Assembly (NCBI GenBank): GCA_016178435.1
Contig: JACOTK010000125.1
Coordinates: 1-25,082, forward strand
Source of the DNA: Actinomycetota bacterium
GTDB lineage: Bacteria > Actinomycetota > Acidimicrobiia > Acidimicrobiales > CADCSY01
Direction of reading: 5' to 3'
Length of the DNA stretch: 25,082 nt
A program made the position numbers and the translations under genes. Shown in pieces: positions 7,599-14,921 of this stretch. The notes beneath the pieces are model-generated. The model ran no database searches. It saw nothing but the letters and a program-made list of their open reading frames with translations, and was not told the origin of the DNA. Position 1 is the stretch's first letter, and every line of letters begins with the position of its first letter.

Positions 7599-7873
7599 CG
7601 TCGTCCTCCCCGCTCCTGGCCGGCATGAAACCGGAATGTCCGCGTCGGGGCGAACTCGCCGAGCTTGTGTCCAACCATCGACTCCGTCACGTAGACGGGA
7701 ACGTGCTTGCGACCATCGTGTACCGCGATCGTGTGGCCGACCATCTCGGGGATGATCGTCGATCGACGTGACCATGTCTTGATGACACGCTTCTCATTGG
7801 AGGTGTTCAACGCGTCGACCTTCTTCAAGAGATGGTCGTCAACGAAGGGGCCTTTTTTGAGGCTGCGAGGCAT
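7595..7873 (-). CDS. rpsS: 30S ribosomal protein S19
   Basis: S19 pairs with S13 in the 30S head near the A-site tRNA. The 92-residue product matches the family throughout: MPRSLKKGPFVDDHLLKK, TWSRRSTIIPEMVGHTIAVHDGRKHVPVYVTESMVGHKLGEFAPTRTF. It starts 15 bases after the rplB stop, with AAGGGAAGG as ribosome site, and overlaps rplV by four bases at its end. Confidence 0.98.
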   Translation of the reverse strand: MPRSLKKGPFVDDHLLKKVDALNTSNEKRVIKTWSRRSTIIPEMVGHTIAVHDGRKHVPVYVTESMVGHKLGEFAPTRTFRFHAGQERGGRR

Positions 7874-7888
7874 TGGCCTTCCCTTCCC

Positions 7889-8725
7889 TTAACGCCGGGC
7901 GCCGCGGGTACGGCGGCGGCGCACGATGAGCTTGTCGGATTCTTTACGCTTCGGACGAGTGCGGCCTTCGGGCTTGCCCCAAGGGGAAACCGGGTGACGG
8001 CCACCGGAGGTCTTGCCTTCGCCACCACCAAGTGGGTGATCGACCGGGTTCATGGCAACGCCACGAGTCTGAGGACGAACGCCCTTCCAGCGATTTCGCC
8101 CCGCCTTGCCGATCGAGATCAGCTCTGCCTCGGCGTTGCCGACCTCGCCCACGGTTGCCCGACAATCAATGGGAACCCTGCGCATCTCGGTGCTCGGCAG
8201 ACGCAGGGTGGCAAACTCGCCCTCTTTCGCAACAAGCTGCACACTGGTGCCTGCGCTACGCGCCATCTTGCCGCCTGCACCAGGCTTGAGCTCGACGTTG
8301 TGCACCGTGGTGCCCACCGGGATGTAGCGCATGGGGAGCGCGTTGCCGGGGCGGATGTCGGCTCCCTGGCCGTTCTGGAGGACGTCACCCACCTTGACCT
8401 TCGCAGGCGCAAGGATGTACCGCTTCTCGCCGTCGTAGAAGTGGAGGAGCAGGATGCGGCAGTTGCGGTTGGGGTCGTACTCGACCGCCGCCACCTTCGC
8501 AGGCACGCCGTCCTTGTTGCGCCTGAAGTCGATGATTCGGTACTGCTGCTTGTGGCCGCCGCCACGATGTCGGGCGGTCTTGCGACCGTAGCTGTTGCGG
8601 CCACCGGTACGGGGCTTGGGCTCCAGCAGGGTCTTCTCGGGCCTGTCCTTGGTGATCTCCGAGAAATCCGAGACAGTCTGGAACCGACGACCGGGGCTGG
8701 TTGGGTTTCGTTTACGAAGAGGCAT
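7889..8725 (-). CDS. rplB: 50S ribosomal protein L2
   Basis: L2 binds 23S rRNA near the peptidyl-transferase centre and is needed for subunit association. The 278-residue product has the OB-fold and SH3-like domains (RHRGGGHKQQYRIIDFRR, about 53-70; GDVLQNGQGADIRPGNALPM) and the C-terminal extension MNPVDHPLGGGEG then GRHPVSPWGKPEGRT and IVRRRRTRG. His230, which aligns with the functionally studied E. coli histidine, is kept. The second histidine of the usual DHPHGGGEG is Leu232 here. It starts 12 bases after rplW, with a GGAG ribosome site. Confidence 0.98.
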   Translation of the reverse strand: MPLRKRNPTSPGRRFQTVSDFSEITKDRPEKTLLEPKPRTGGRNSYGRKTARHRGGGHKQQYRIIDFRRNKDGVPAKVAAVEYDPNRNCRILLLHFYDGEKRYILAPAKVKVGDVLQNGQGADIRPGNALPMRYIPVGTTVHNVELKPGAGGKMARSAGTSVQLVAKEGEFATLRLPSTEMRRVPIDCRATVGEVGNAEAELISIGKAGRNRWKGVRPQTRGVAMNPVDHPLGGGEGKTSGGRHPVSPWGKPEGRTRPKRKESDKLIVRRRRTRGARR

Positions 8726-8737
8726 CGTGGCTCCGAC

Positions 8738-9025
8738 TCAGCTCTGGAACAGATCGATCTGGTCGCCCGCAACGAGGGTGACGACGGCACGTTTCGTGGA
8801 CGGACGTTGTCCAAGCGTTGGGCTTCGGCGATTGCGGCGGCGCTTTCCCTTGCGGTTCAGCGTGTTCACCTTGAGAACCTTGACCTCGAACAGAGCCTCG
8901 ATGGCCTGACGAATCTCGATCTTGTTGGCATCGGGGTGGACCTTGAAGGTGTAGGCGCCCGTTTCGGCAAGCCCGTAGGACTTCTCGCTCACCACTGGTG
9001 CCAGAATCACATCTTGGGGGAGCAT
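8738..9025 (-). CDS. rplW: 50S ribosomal protein L23
   Basis: L23 sits at the tunnel exit and is the main docking site for trigger factor and signal recognition particle. The 95-residue product shows DVILAPVVSEKSYGLAETGAYTF, VHPDANKIEIRQAIEALFEVKVLKVNTLNRKGK and a basic loop. ATG 9025 gives a one-base TGATG overlap with the rplD stop and the usual L23 N-terminus. The in-frame reading continues far upstream, but only through rplD. Confidence 0.97.
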   Translation of the reverse strand: MLPQDVILAPVVSEKSYGLAETGAYTFKVHPDANKIEIRQAIEALFEVKVLKVNTLNRKGKRRRNRRSPTLGQRPSTKRAVVTLVAGDQIDLFQS

Positions 9026-9720
9026 CAGGCCTCTCCATCGCCGTTTTCGGGAACGTCGGTCACCGTCTCCTCGGCTGCGGCCGGGGATGATGGCTCCTTG
9101 GTCGCACCTGGAGCCGTTGGCAACGTCTCGGGTGTGAACACCACCCAGTCGCTCACCAGCACGTCGTAGGCGTTGAGCTGACCGTTCACGATGACGTGCA
9201 CGTTCGCCAGATTGCGGAAGCTCTTCCATGCGGCTTCATCGCTTCGGGGCAAAACCACGAGGATCCTGCCGCTCACACCGATCGCATCGAGGAACGCCTT
9301 GGCGTCCTTGGTCCTGGGTGCGTCGAACCCCCAGGCAGGAACAACCACGATCCGCTCGGAGGCGGCTCGATCGGAGAGTGCCGACCAAAGCGCCAACCGG
9401 ACCATCTTCTTGGGAGTGCGCTGCGCGTACGAACGCGGCTTGGGGCCCAGGGCAACGCCGCCGCCCACCCATTGGGGAGAGCGAATGGAACCCTGTCGTG
9501 CACGACCGGTCCCCTTCTGGCGCCACGGCTTTGCACCGCCGCCGGCGACCTCGGAACGAGTCTTGGTCGACTGCGTTCCCGAGCGGGCAGCTGCAAGTTG
9601 TGCCGTCACCACTTGGTGCATCACCGGAACATTGGGCTGGACGCCGAAGACGGCGGGGTCGAGATCTACCGTGCCGGCCTCTGCACCCGATCGATCCTTC
9701 ATCTGCAGGGTCAAGGCCAT
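9025..9720 (-). CDS. rplD: 50S ribosomal protein L4 with acidic tail
   Basis: L4 extends a loop into the exit tunnel and in gamma-proteobacteria also represses the S10 operon. The 231-residue product has the tunnel loop EVAGGGAKPWRQKGTGRARQGS (about 58-79) and SPQWVGGGVALGPKPRSY, then the globular domain with DAIGVSGRILVVLP. The last 30 or so residues are an Ala/Pro/Glu/Asp-rich tail beyond the core. ATG 9720 makes a TGATG overlap with the rplC stop; a GTG one codon upstream (9723) is also possible. Confidence 0.97.
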   Translation of the reverse strand: MALTLQMKDRSGAEAGTVDLDPAVFGVQPNVPVMHQVVTAQLAAARSGTQSTKTRSEVAGGGAKPWRQKGTGRARQGSIRSPQWVGGGVALGPKPRSYAQRTPKKMVRLALWSALSDRAASERIVVVPAWGFDAPRTKDAKAFLDAIGVSGRILVVLPRSDEAAWKSFRNLANVHVIVNGQLNAYDVLVSDWVVFTPETLPTAPGATKEPSSPAAAEETVTDVPENGDGEA

Positions 9721-10361
9721 CACTTGCCACCCTTCACGGCATCGCGAAGCAGTACCATGCCCCCACGAGGGCCCGGAACAGACCCCCGGACGAGGATGAT
9801 CTCCCGGTCCGCATCGGCGGCAACCACCTCGAGGTTCAACGTGGTGACCTTTTCCGCACCCATGCGACCTGCCATGCGAGTCCCTTTGAATACCCGGGCC
9901 GGCGTGGCGCAGGCCCCGATCGAACCAGGAGCACGGTGCACGCGGTGCGCACCATGGGATGCCGGCAGGCCCTTGAAGTTGTGACGCTTCATGCCGCCGG
10001 CGAATCCCTTGCCCTTGCTGATGGCGGTGACGTCGATCCTCTCACCCGCCACCAGCAGGCCGGCGTCGAGAACCTGACCGACCTCGAAGTCGCTCACGTC
10101 CTCCAGGCGCAACTCGACCAGGCGAACTCCCGGATCAACCGATGCCTTGGCGAAGTGCCCGAGCTCGGGCTTGATGAGTGCCTTTTCCTTCTTCATGCCA
10201 TAGGTGACCTGCAAGGCCGCGTACCCATCGCGCTCGACATTCTTGACCTGGACCACCCGGCAGGGTTGGACCCGTAGGACGGTCACGGGCACGACACGGT
10301 CCTGGTCATCCCAGACCTGGGTCATGCCCACCTTCTCACCTACGATCGCTTTCTTGGCCAT
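9720..10361 (-). CDS. rplC: 50S ribosomal protein L3
   Basis: L3 is an early assembly protein whose arm reaches toward the peptidyl-transferase centre. The 213-residue product begins MAKKAIVGEKVGMTQVWDD and carries the signature GMKRHNFKGLPASHGAHRVHRAPGSIGACATPARVFKGTRMAGRMG (about 122-167). Length is standard. The ATG is preceded by GAGGG at 11-base spacing (10373-10377), with a CCTCC just before the start codon that can pair with it. It is the first gene after a 267-base gap that holds a promoter and structured leader, so it probably heads the S10-spc transcript here. Confidence 0.98.
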   Translation of the reverse strand: MAKKAIVGEKVGMTQVWDDQDRVVPVTVLRVQPCRVVQVKNVERDGYAALQVTYGMKKEKALIKPELGHFAKASVDPGVRLVELRLEDVSDFEVGQVLDAGLLVAGERIDVTAISKGKGFAGGMKRHNFKGLPASHGAHRVHRAPGSIGACATPARVFKGTRMAGRMGAEKVTTLNLEVVAADADREIILVRGSVPGPRGGMVLLRDAVKGGK

Positions 10362-10583
10362 GGAGGCTCATTCCCTCTGTGTGACCCCCTGCGGAGGCCG
10401 CTCACGCGAGCGCTCCGCACGGGGTTTCCCCCGGCGGAGCGCCAGTTCGGTTGTGCCGTGTGGTATCCCAAGGCATTGGAGCCCAACCGGGACCGACACG
10501 GACATCGGTTCTTCACTACTGACAACGATTCAGGCTCTCGAGCAGGACAAGGTCAACCTTGTCGGCACTCAAGAGGGCAATGC
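10362..10583 (-). ncRNA. Candidate structured 5' leader of the rplC transcript
   Basis: About 220 bases lie between the promoter candidate and the rplC start, far more than a ribosome site needs. Visible structures are an 18-base palindrome (GACAAGG TTGA CCTTGTC, 10546-10563), a possible longer stem GGTTG/CAACC in the middle, and a strong 14-bp hairpin with a GAAA loop (10410-10442). The ribosome site GAGG (10374-10377) can pair with CCTC at 10363-10366. There is no run of T after the hairpins, so translational rather than attenuation control seems more likely. A ribosomal protein such as L3 or L4 would be the natural ligand, but that is inference. Confidence 0.5.
10410..10442 (-). promoter_or_regulatory. 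Strong leader hairpin with GAAA tetraloop upstream of rplC
   Basis: On the transcribed strand nine paired bases (GCGCTCCGC/GCGGAGCGC, 10434-10442 with 10410-10418) are followed by five more (CGGGG/CCCCG), closed by a GAAA tetraloop (10425-10428), with one unpaired T at 10419. No T-tract follows, so it is not a typical terminator. It lies about 50 bases before the rplC start. Confidence 0.75.
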
Positions 10584-10612
10584 ATCCTAGCCTCGCGTTC
10601 TCCGACTGGCAA
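10584..10612 (-). promoter_or_regulatory. Promoter candidate for the rplC-secY operon
   Basis: A -35 TTGCCA (10607-10612) and a -10 TAGGAT (10584-10589) are separated by exactly 17 bases, which fits a housekeeping sigma factor. Transcription would begin near 10577, shortly after the end of rpsJ. A 7-bp inverted repeat, CCGACTG/CAGTCGG with a 7-base loop (10602-10622), overlaps the -35 box and could be an rpsJ 3' stem or a protein-binding site. Confidence 0.65.
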
Positions 10613-10628
10613 CTGCAGTCGGGGACGG

Positions 10629-10943
10629 TCAGACCTGCTGGATCTTGATCTCGATATCCACGCCGGCCGGAAGGTCAAGTCGTTGAAGCGAATCGACGGT
10701 CTTGGCCGATGGTTCGAGGATGTCGAGAAGCCGCTTGTGGATACGCATCTCAAAATGCTCCCGTGAGTCCTTGTCCTTGTGGGGACCACGTATCACGGTG
10801 TATCGATGCTTCTCGGTCGGAAGAGGCACAGGGCCTCGCACCGTCGCCTGAGTCCGCACCACGGTCTCGACGATCTTCTTGGTCGACTGATCGATGATCT
10901 CGTGGTCGTAGGCCTTGAGCCTGATGCGAATCTTCTGTGCCAT
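10629..10943 (-). CDS. rpsJ: 30S ribosomal protein S10
   Basis: S10 is a 30S head protein that also joins NusB in transcription antitermination. The 104-residue product has the family start MAQKIRIRLKAYDHEIIDQS, the RGPVPLPTEKHRYTVIRGPHKDKDSREHFEMRIHKRLLDI block (about 36-75) and the ending LPAGVDIEIKIQQV. It begins only 18 bases after the tuf stop, with a GAGG ribosome site, so it reads as the last gene of the str unit. It is separated from rplC by 267 bases, unlike the common arrangement where S10 leads its operon. Confidence 0.98.
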   Translation of the reverse strand: MAQKIRIRLKAYDHEIIDQSTKKIVETVVRTQATVRGPVPLPTEKHRYTVIRGPHKDKDSREHFEMRIHKRLLDILEPSAKTVDSLQRLDLPAGVDIEIKIQQV

Positions 10944-10961
10944 TTGTTCCTCGGTCCCGGT

Positions 10962-12149
10962 CTACTTGATGATCTTGGTGACGCGGCCGGCACCGACGGT
11001 TCGACCACCCTCACGGATGGCGAAACGAAGGCCTTCGTCCATCGCGATGGGGTTGATCAACTCGACGGTCATGGTCATGTTGTCGCCGGGCATCACCATC
11101 TCGGTTCCCTCGGGCAGCTCGATGTGTCCGGTGATGTCCGTGGTGCGGAAGTAGAACTGGGGCCGATAATTGTTGAAGAAAGGCTTGTGTCGCCCGCCTT
11201 CGGCCTGCGTCAGGATGTAAACCTGACCCTCGAACTGCGTATGAGGAGTAATGGAGCCCGGCTTGCACAACACCTGACCACGCTCGACCTCCTCCTTCTT
11301 GGTGCCTCGGAGCAGGGCGCCGATGTTGTCGCCGGCTCGACCCTCGTCGAGGAGCTTGCGAAACATCTCGACACCCGTGCAGGTCGTCTTCTGCGTCGGA
11401 CGGATGCCGACGATCTCGATCTCGTCACCCGTGTGCACGATGCCCTGCTCGACCTTGCCGGTCACCACAGTGCCACGACCGGTGATGGTGAAGACATCCT
11501 CGATCGGCATGAGGAACGGCTTGTCGAGATCGCGCTCGGGCTCGGGGATGTAGGCATCGACCGCATCCATCAGCTCGATGACCTTGGCGGCCCACTCGGC
11601 ATCTCCCTCGAGCGCCTTGAGAGCGGAGACGCGCACGATCGGGGTGTCGTCACCGGGGAACTCGTACTCGTTGAGCAGCTCACGAACCTCGAGCTCCACG
11701 AGGTCGAGCAACTCCTCGTCATCCACCATGTCGGCCTTGTTGAGCGCGACCACGATGTAGGGGACACCCACCTGGCGAGCAAGAAGCACGTGCTCACGGG
11801 TCTGGGGCATGGGACCGTCTGCTGCGGAGACGACCAGGATCGCGCCGTCCACCTGGGCGGCGCCGGTGATCATGTTCTTGATGTAGTCGGCGTGACCGGG
11901 CATGTCGACGTGGGCATAGTGGCGGTTCGCCGTCTCGTACTCGACGTGCGAGATGGAGATGGTGATGCCACGGGCCTTTTCCTCGGGTGCCTTGTCGATC
12001 TGATCGAACGCCATTGCCTTCACGTTTGGGTTCTGGTCGGCAAGAACCTTGGTAATCGCTGCTGTCAGCGTGGTCTTTCCATGGTCGATGTGCCCCATGG
12101 TGCCCACGTTGAGGTGTGGCTTGGTCCGCTCGAACTTCTCCTTGGCCAT
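10962..12149 (-). CDS. tuf: Elongation factor Tu
   Basis: EF-Tu delivers aminoacyl-tRNA to the ribosomal A site as a GTPase. The 395-residue product contains G1 GHIDHGKT (19-26), the switch segment EEKARGITIS, G3 DMPGH (82-86), G4 NKAD (about 138-141) and domains 2 and 3 ending IREGGRTVGAGRVTKIIK. The usual Cys of DCPGH is Met83 here. His86, the catalytic histidine, is kept. A ribosome site AAGGA precedes the ATG. The 59-base gap after fusA shows no good promoter, so it is probably co-transcribed with EF-G and S10. Confidence 0.98.
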   Translation of the reverse strand: MAKEKFERTKPHLNVGTMGHIDHGKTTLTAAITKVLADQNPNVKAMAFDQIDKAPEEKARGITISISHVEYETANRHYAHVDMPGHADYIKNMITGAAQVDGAILVVSAADGPMPQTREHVLLARQVGVPYIVVALNKADMVDDEELLDLVELEVRELLNEYEFPGDDTPIVRVSALKALEGDAEWAAKVIELMDAVDAYIPEPERDLDKPFLMPIEDVFTITGRGTVVTGKVEQGIVHTGDEIEIVGIRPTQKTTCTGVEMFRKLLDEGRAGDNIGALLRGTKKEEVERGQVLCKPGSITPHTQFEGQVYILTQAEGGRHKPFFNNYRPQFYFRTTDITGHIELPEGTEMVMPGDNMTMTVELINPIAMDEGLRFAIREGGRTVGAGRVTKIIK

Positions 12150-12208
12150 GATCTTTCCTTAGGTCTTTATTGCTCCGACAGGGATTTCAACAACGCCAGA
12201 CTAGGGCA

Positions 12209-14314
12209 CTACTCGCCCCGCACCCTCGCAACGATCTCATCGGCGATCGCCTTCGGTACTTGCTGGTATGAATGGAACTGCATGCTGTAGGTCGCTCGAC
12301 CCTGGGTGCGTGAACGCAGGTCAGTAGCGTATCCGAACATGTCCGACAGGGGAACCTGCGCGCGGATCACCATGCTGTTGCCGCGCTGCTCGCTGTTCTC
12401 GACCTTCCCTCGACGTGCGTTGAGGTCACCGAACACATCGCCCATGTAATCCTCGGGAGTCGCTACCTCGACAGCCATGATGGGCTCGAGGAGGGCCGGG
12501 GAAGCTTTGCGCGCCGCTTCCTTGAAGGCCATGGAACCGGCGATCTTGAAGGCCATCTCGGACGAGTCGACGTCGTGGCTCGACCCGTCGACGAGAATTG
12601 CCCGGACATCGACAACCGGATAGCCGGCGAGAACGCCGGAGTCGAGGGTCTGTTGGATGCCTTGATCCACGGCTGGGATGAACTCCCGTGGAATGCGGCC
12701 GCCGGTGATCTTGTCGACGAACTCGTAGCCACCGCCGGGGCCCGTGGGCTCCAAGGTGATGACCACGTGGGCAAACTGACCCGAACCACCCGTCTGCTTG
12801 ACGTGACGGTAGACGACGTTCTCGACTTTCGAGGTGATGGTCTCACGGTAGGCCACCTGGGGCTTGCCCACGGTGGCGTCGACATTGAACTCACGAAGCA
12901 TGCGGTCAACGATGACCTCCAGGTGCAATTCACCCTGACCGGAGATGACCGTCTGGCCGGTCTCCTCATCGGTACGCACCTGGAAGGTGGGGTCCTCCTC
13001 GGACAGGGCCTGCAGCGCCTTGGAAAGCTTGTCCTGATCGGATTTCGTCTTGGGTTCGACAGCCACGTGGATGACCGGAGCGGGAAACTCGATCGACTCG
13101 AGGACAACGGGCTTGTCCGGATCACAAAGCGTGTCGCCGGTGGTGGTGTTCTTCAGGCCGATGGCGGCAACGATGTCGCCGGCGAACACGGAATCCTTGT
13201 CCTCGCGGTGGTTCGCATGCATCTGCAGGAGGCGACCGATGCGCTCCTTCTTGTCCTTCGTCGAGTTGTACACGTACGAACCGGAAGCGAGCTTGCCCGA
13301 ATACACACGGAAGTACGTGAGCTTGCCGACATGGGGATCGCTCATGATCTTGAAGGCCAGCGCCGCGAACGGGGCACTGTCGTCGGCCGGTCGCTCGAGC
13401 TCCTCCAAACCCTTGGGATCCATACCCTTGACGGGTGGCAGGTCGAGAGGGCTCGGCAGGTAGTCAACAACGGCATCGAGCATGGGCTGCACGCCCTTGT
13501 TCTTGAAGGCCGAGCCGCACAGCACCGGTACGCAGTGATTGGCGATCGTGCCCGTACGCAGGGCGCGTCGCAGATCGGCAGCGGTGATCTCCTCATCACC
13601 CGCATACTTCTCGAGGATCCCGTCGTCGAAACTCGAGACGCGATCAATGAGCTGATGACGCCACGTCTCCGCATCGTCAACGAGATCGGCGGGGATGTCG
13701 GCGACTTCCCATTCCTCGCCCTTCTTGCCCTCCAGGTCGGGCCAGATCAGGGCCTTCATGTTCAACAGGTCGACGACGCCGGTGAAATGCCCCTCGGCCC
13801 CGATGGGAATTTGGATCACCGCGACCGGTGCCTGGAGGCGATCCTCGATGGAAGCAACGGCTGCATAGAAATCGGCGCCGATGCGGTCCATCTTGTTGAT
13901 GAAACAGATGCGGGGGACGTTGTACTTGTTGGCCTGACGCCAGACCGTCTCGGACTGAGGCTCGACGCCCGAAACCGCGTCAAAGACCGCCACCGCTCCG
14001 TCGAGCACTCGGAGGCTTCGTTCGACCTCGACGGTGAAGTCGACGTGGCCGGGGGTGTCGATGATGTTGATCCAGTGGTCGTTCCACTGGCACGTCGTGG
14101 CAGCCGAGGTGATGGTGATGCCGCGCTCTTGTTCCTGGATCATCCAGTCCATGACGGCTGCACCCTCGTGAACCTCGCCGATCTTGTAGCTGCGCCCGGT
14201 GTAGTAGAGGATCCGCTCGGTCGTCGTGGTTTTACCCGCGTCGATGTGAGCCATGATCCCGATGTTCCGGGTGCGGGCGAGTGGAAACTCTCGGATGGTG
14301 GGGCCGTCAGCCAT
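12209..14314 (-). CDS. fusA: Elongation factor G
   Basis: EF-G is the GTPase that drives translocation and, with ribosome recycling factor, splits ribosomes. The 701-residue product has G1 AHIDAGKT (22-29), the switch I part EQERGITIT, G3 DTPGH (86-90) and G4 NKMD (140-143). Domains II-V follow, including GQGELHLEVIVDRM, the domain IV loop region and the C-terminal RSRTQGRATYSMQFHSY. Length is typical. GAAGGAG stands 4 bases before the ATG. It follows rpsG after a 135-base gap, in the standard str order. Confidence 0.98.
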   Translation of the reverse strand: MADGPTIREFPLARTRNIGIMAHIDAGKTTTTERILYYTGRSYKIGEVHEGAAVMDWMIQEQERGITITSAATTCQWNDHWINIIDTPGHVDFTVEVERSLRVLDGAVAVFDAVSGVEPQSETVWRQANKYNVPRICFINKMDRIGADFYAAVASIEDRLQAPVAVIQIPIGAEGHFTGVVDLLNMKALIWPDLEGKKGEEWEVADIPADLVDDAETWRHQLIDRVSSFDDGILEKYAGDEEITAADLRRALRTGTIANHCVPVLCGSAFKNKGVQPMLDAVVDYLPSPLDLPPVKGMDPKGLEELERPADDSAPFAALAFKIMSDPHVGKLTYFRVYSGKLASGSYVYNSTKDKKERIGRLLQMHANHREDKDSVFAGDIVAAIGLKNTTTGDTLCDPDKPVVLESIEFPAPVIHVAVEPKTKSDQDKLSKALQALSEEDPTFQVRTDEETGQTVISGQGELHLEVIVDRMLREFNVDATVGKPQVAYRETITSKVENVVYRHVKQTGGSGQFAHVVITLEPTGPGGGYEFVDKITGGRIPREFIPAVDQGIQQTLDSGVLAGYPVVDVRAILVDGSSHDVDSSEMAFKIAGSMAFKEAARKASPALLEPIMAVEVATPEDYMGDVFGDLNARRGKVENSEQRGNSMVIRAQVPLSDMFGYATDLRSRTQGRATYSMQFHSYQQVPKAIADEIVARVRGE

Positions 14315-14449
14315 GATTCTCCTTCGGAACGAACATCAGCATTTCGAACCGAGCCGGGCAAGATCCTTGTGCACGAATGCGCGGATTCCTGTCTATCAAA
14401 CAATTTCCCAAAGATGGCGCAAGGTGCGGGCGGGCCCGTTGGTTGCGAA
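14315..14449 (-). other. rpsG-fusA intergenic region
   Basis: This 135-base gap is slightly AT-richer in its middle (around TTTGGGAAATTGTTTGATAG on the coding strand) but shows no convincing -35/-10 pair, no strong inverted repeat and no T-tract. Only the fusA ribosome site at its end is supported. Most likely it is transcribed through from rpsL. Confidence 0.6.
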
Positions 14450-14920
14450 TTACCAGCGGTAGTGGGCGAAAGCCTTGTTGGATTCAGCCATCTTCTGCAG
14501 ATCTTCACGACGCTTCATGCTGGTGCCGATGCCGTTTGCGGCATCGAGCAACTCATTGGCGAGGCGCTCGGCCATGGTCTTCTCCCGACGCTGGCGGGCA
14601 TACCCGACAACCCAGCGAATGGCCAACGTGTTGGCACGGCGGGGACGAACCTCGACAGGAACCTGATACGTGGTACCGCCCACACGGCGGCTCCGAACCT
14701 CGAGAGCCGGCTTCAGATTTTCGATCGCCCTCTTGACGGTGGCGAGAGCCTCGCCGTCGGTCTTCTCCTTCAAGATCTCCATGGCGTCGTAGACGATGCT
14801 CTCGGCCAACGTGCGCTTTCCGCGCTGGAGCACCTTGTTCACGATCTGGGTGACGAGAACGGACCGGTAGATGGGATCGGGCATGAGATCTCGGCGGGGA
14901 GCAGGACCCTTGCGAGGCAT
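14450..14920 (-). CDS. rpsG: 30S ribosomal protein S7
   Basis: S7 starts assembly of the 30S head and, in E. coli, represses the str operon by binding between S12 and S7. The 156-residue product begins MPRKGPAPRRDLMPDPIYRSVLVTQIVNKVLQRGKR and ends MAESNKAFAHYRW, the classical 156-residue form. ATG 14920 is the true start: the AGGAAAG ribosome site lies in the end of rpsL, and only one base separates the rpsL stop from the ATG. An in-frame upstream extension runs only through rpsL. The tiny spacing leaves no room for an E. coli-type intercistronic S7 site. Confidence 0.98.
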   Translation of the reverse strand: MPRKGPAPRRDLMPDPIYRSVLVTQIVNKVLQRGKRTLAESIVYDAMEILKEKTDGEALATVKRAIENLKPALEVRSRRVGGTTYQVPVEVRPRRANTLAIRWVVGYARQRREKTMAERLANELLDAANGIGTSMKRREDLQKMAESNKAFAHYRW

Positions 14921-14921
14921 A

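Noticed and set aside
12150..12208. Possible promoter in the fusA-tuf gap (TTGTTG-18-TAAAGA)
   Set aside because: Weak boxes, and the start point would fall within a few bases of the tuf ribosome site. Simple read-through is more likely.
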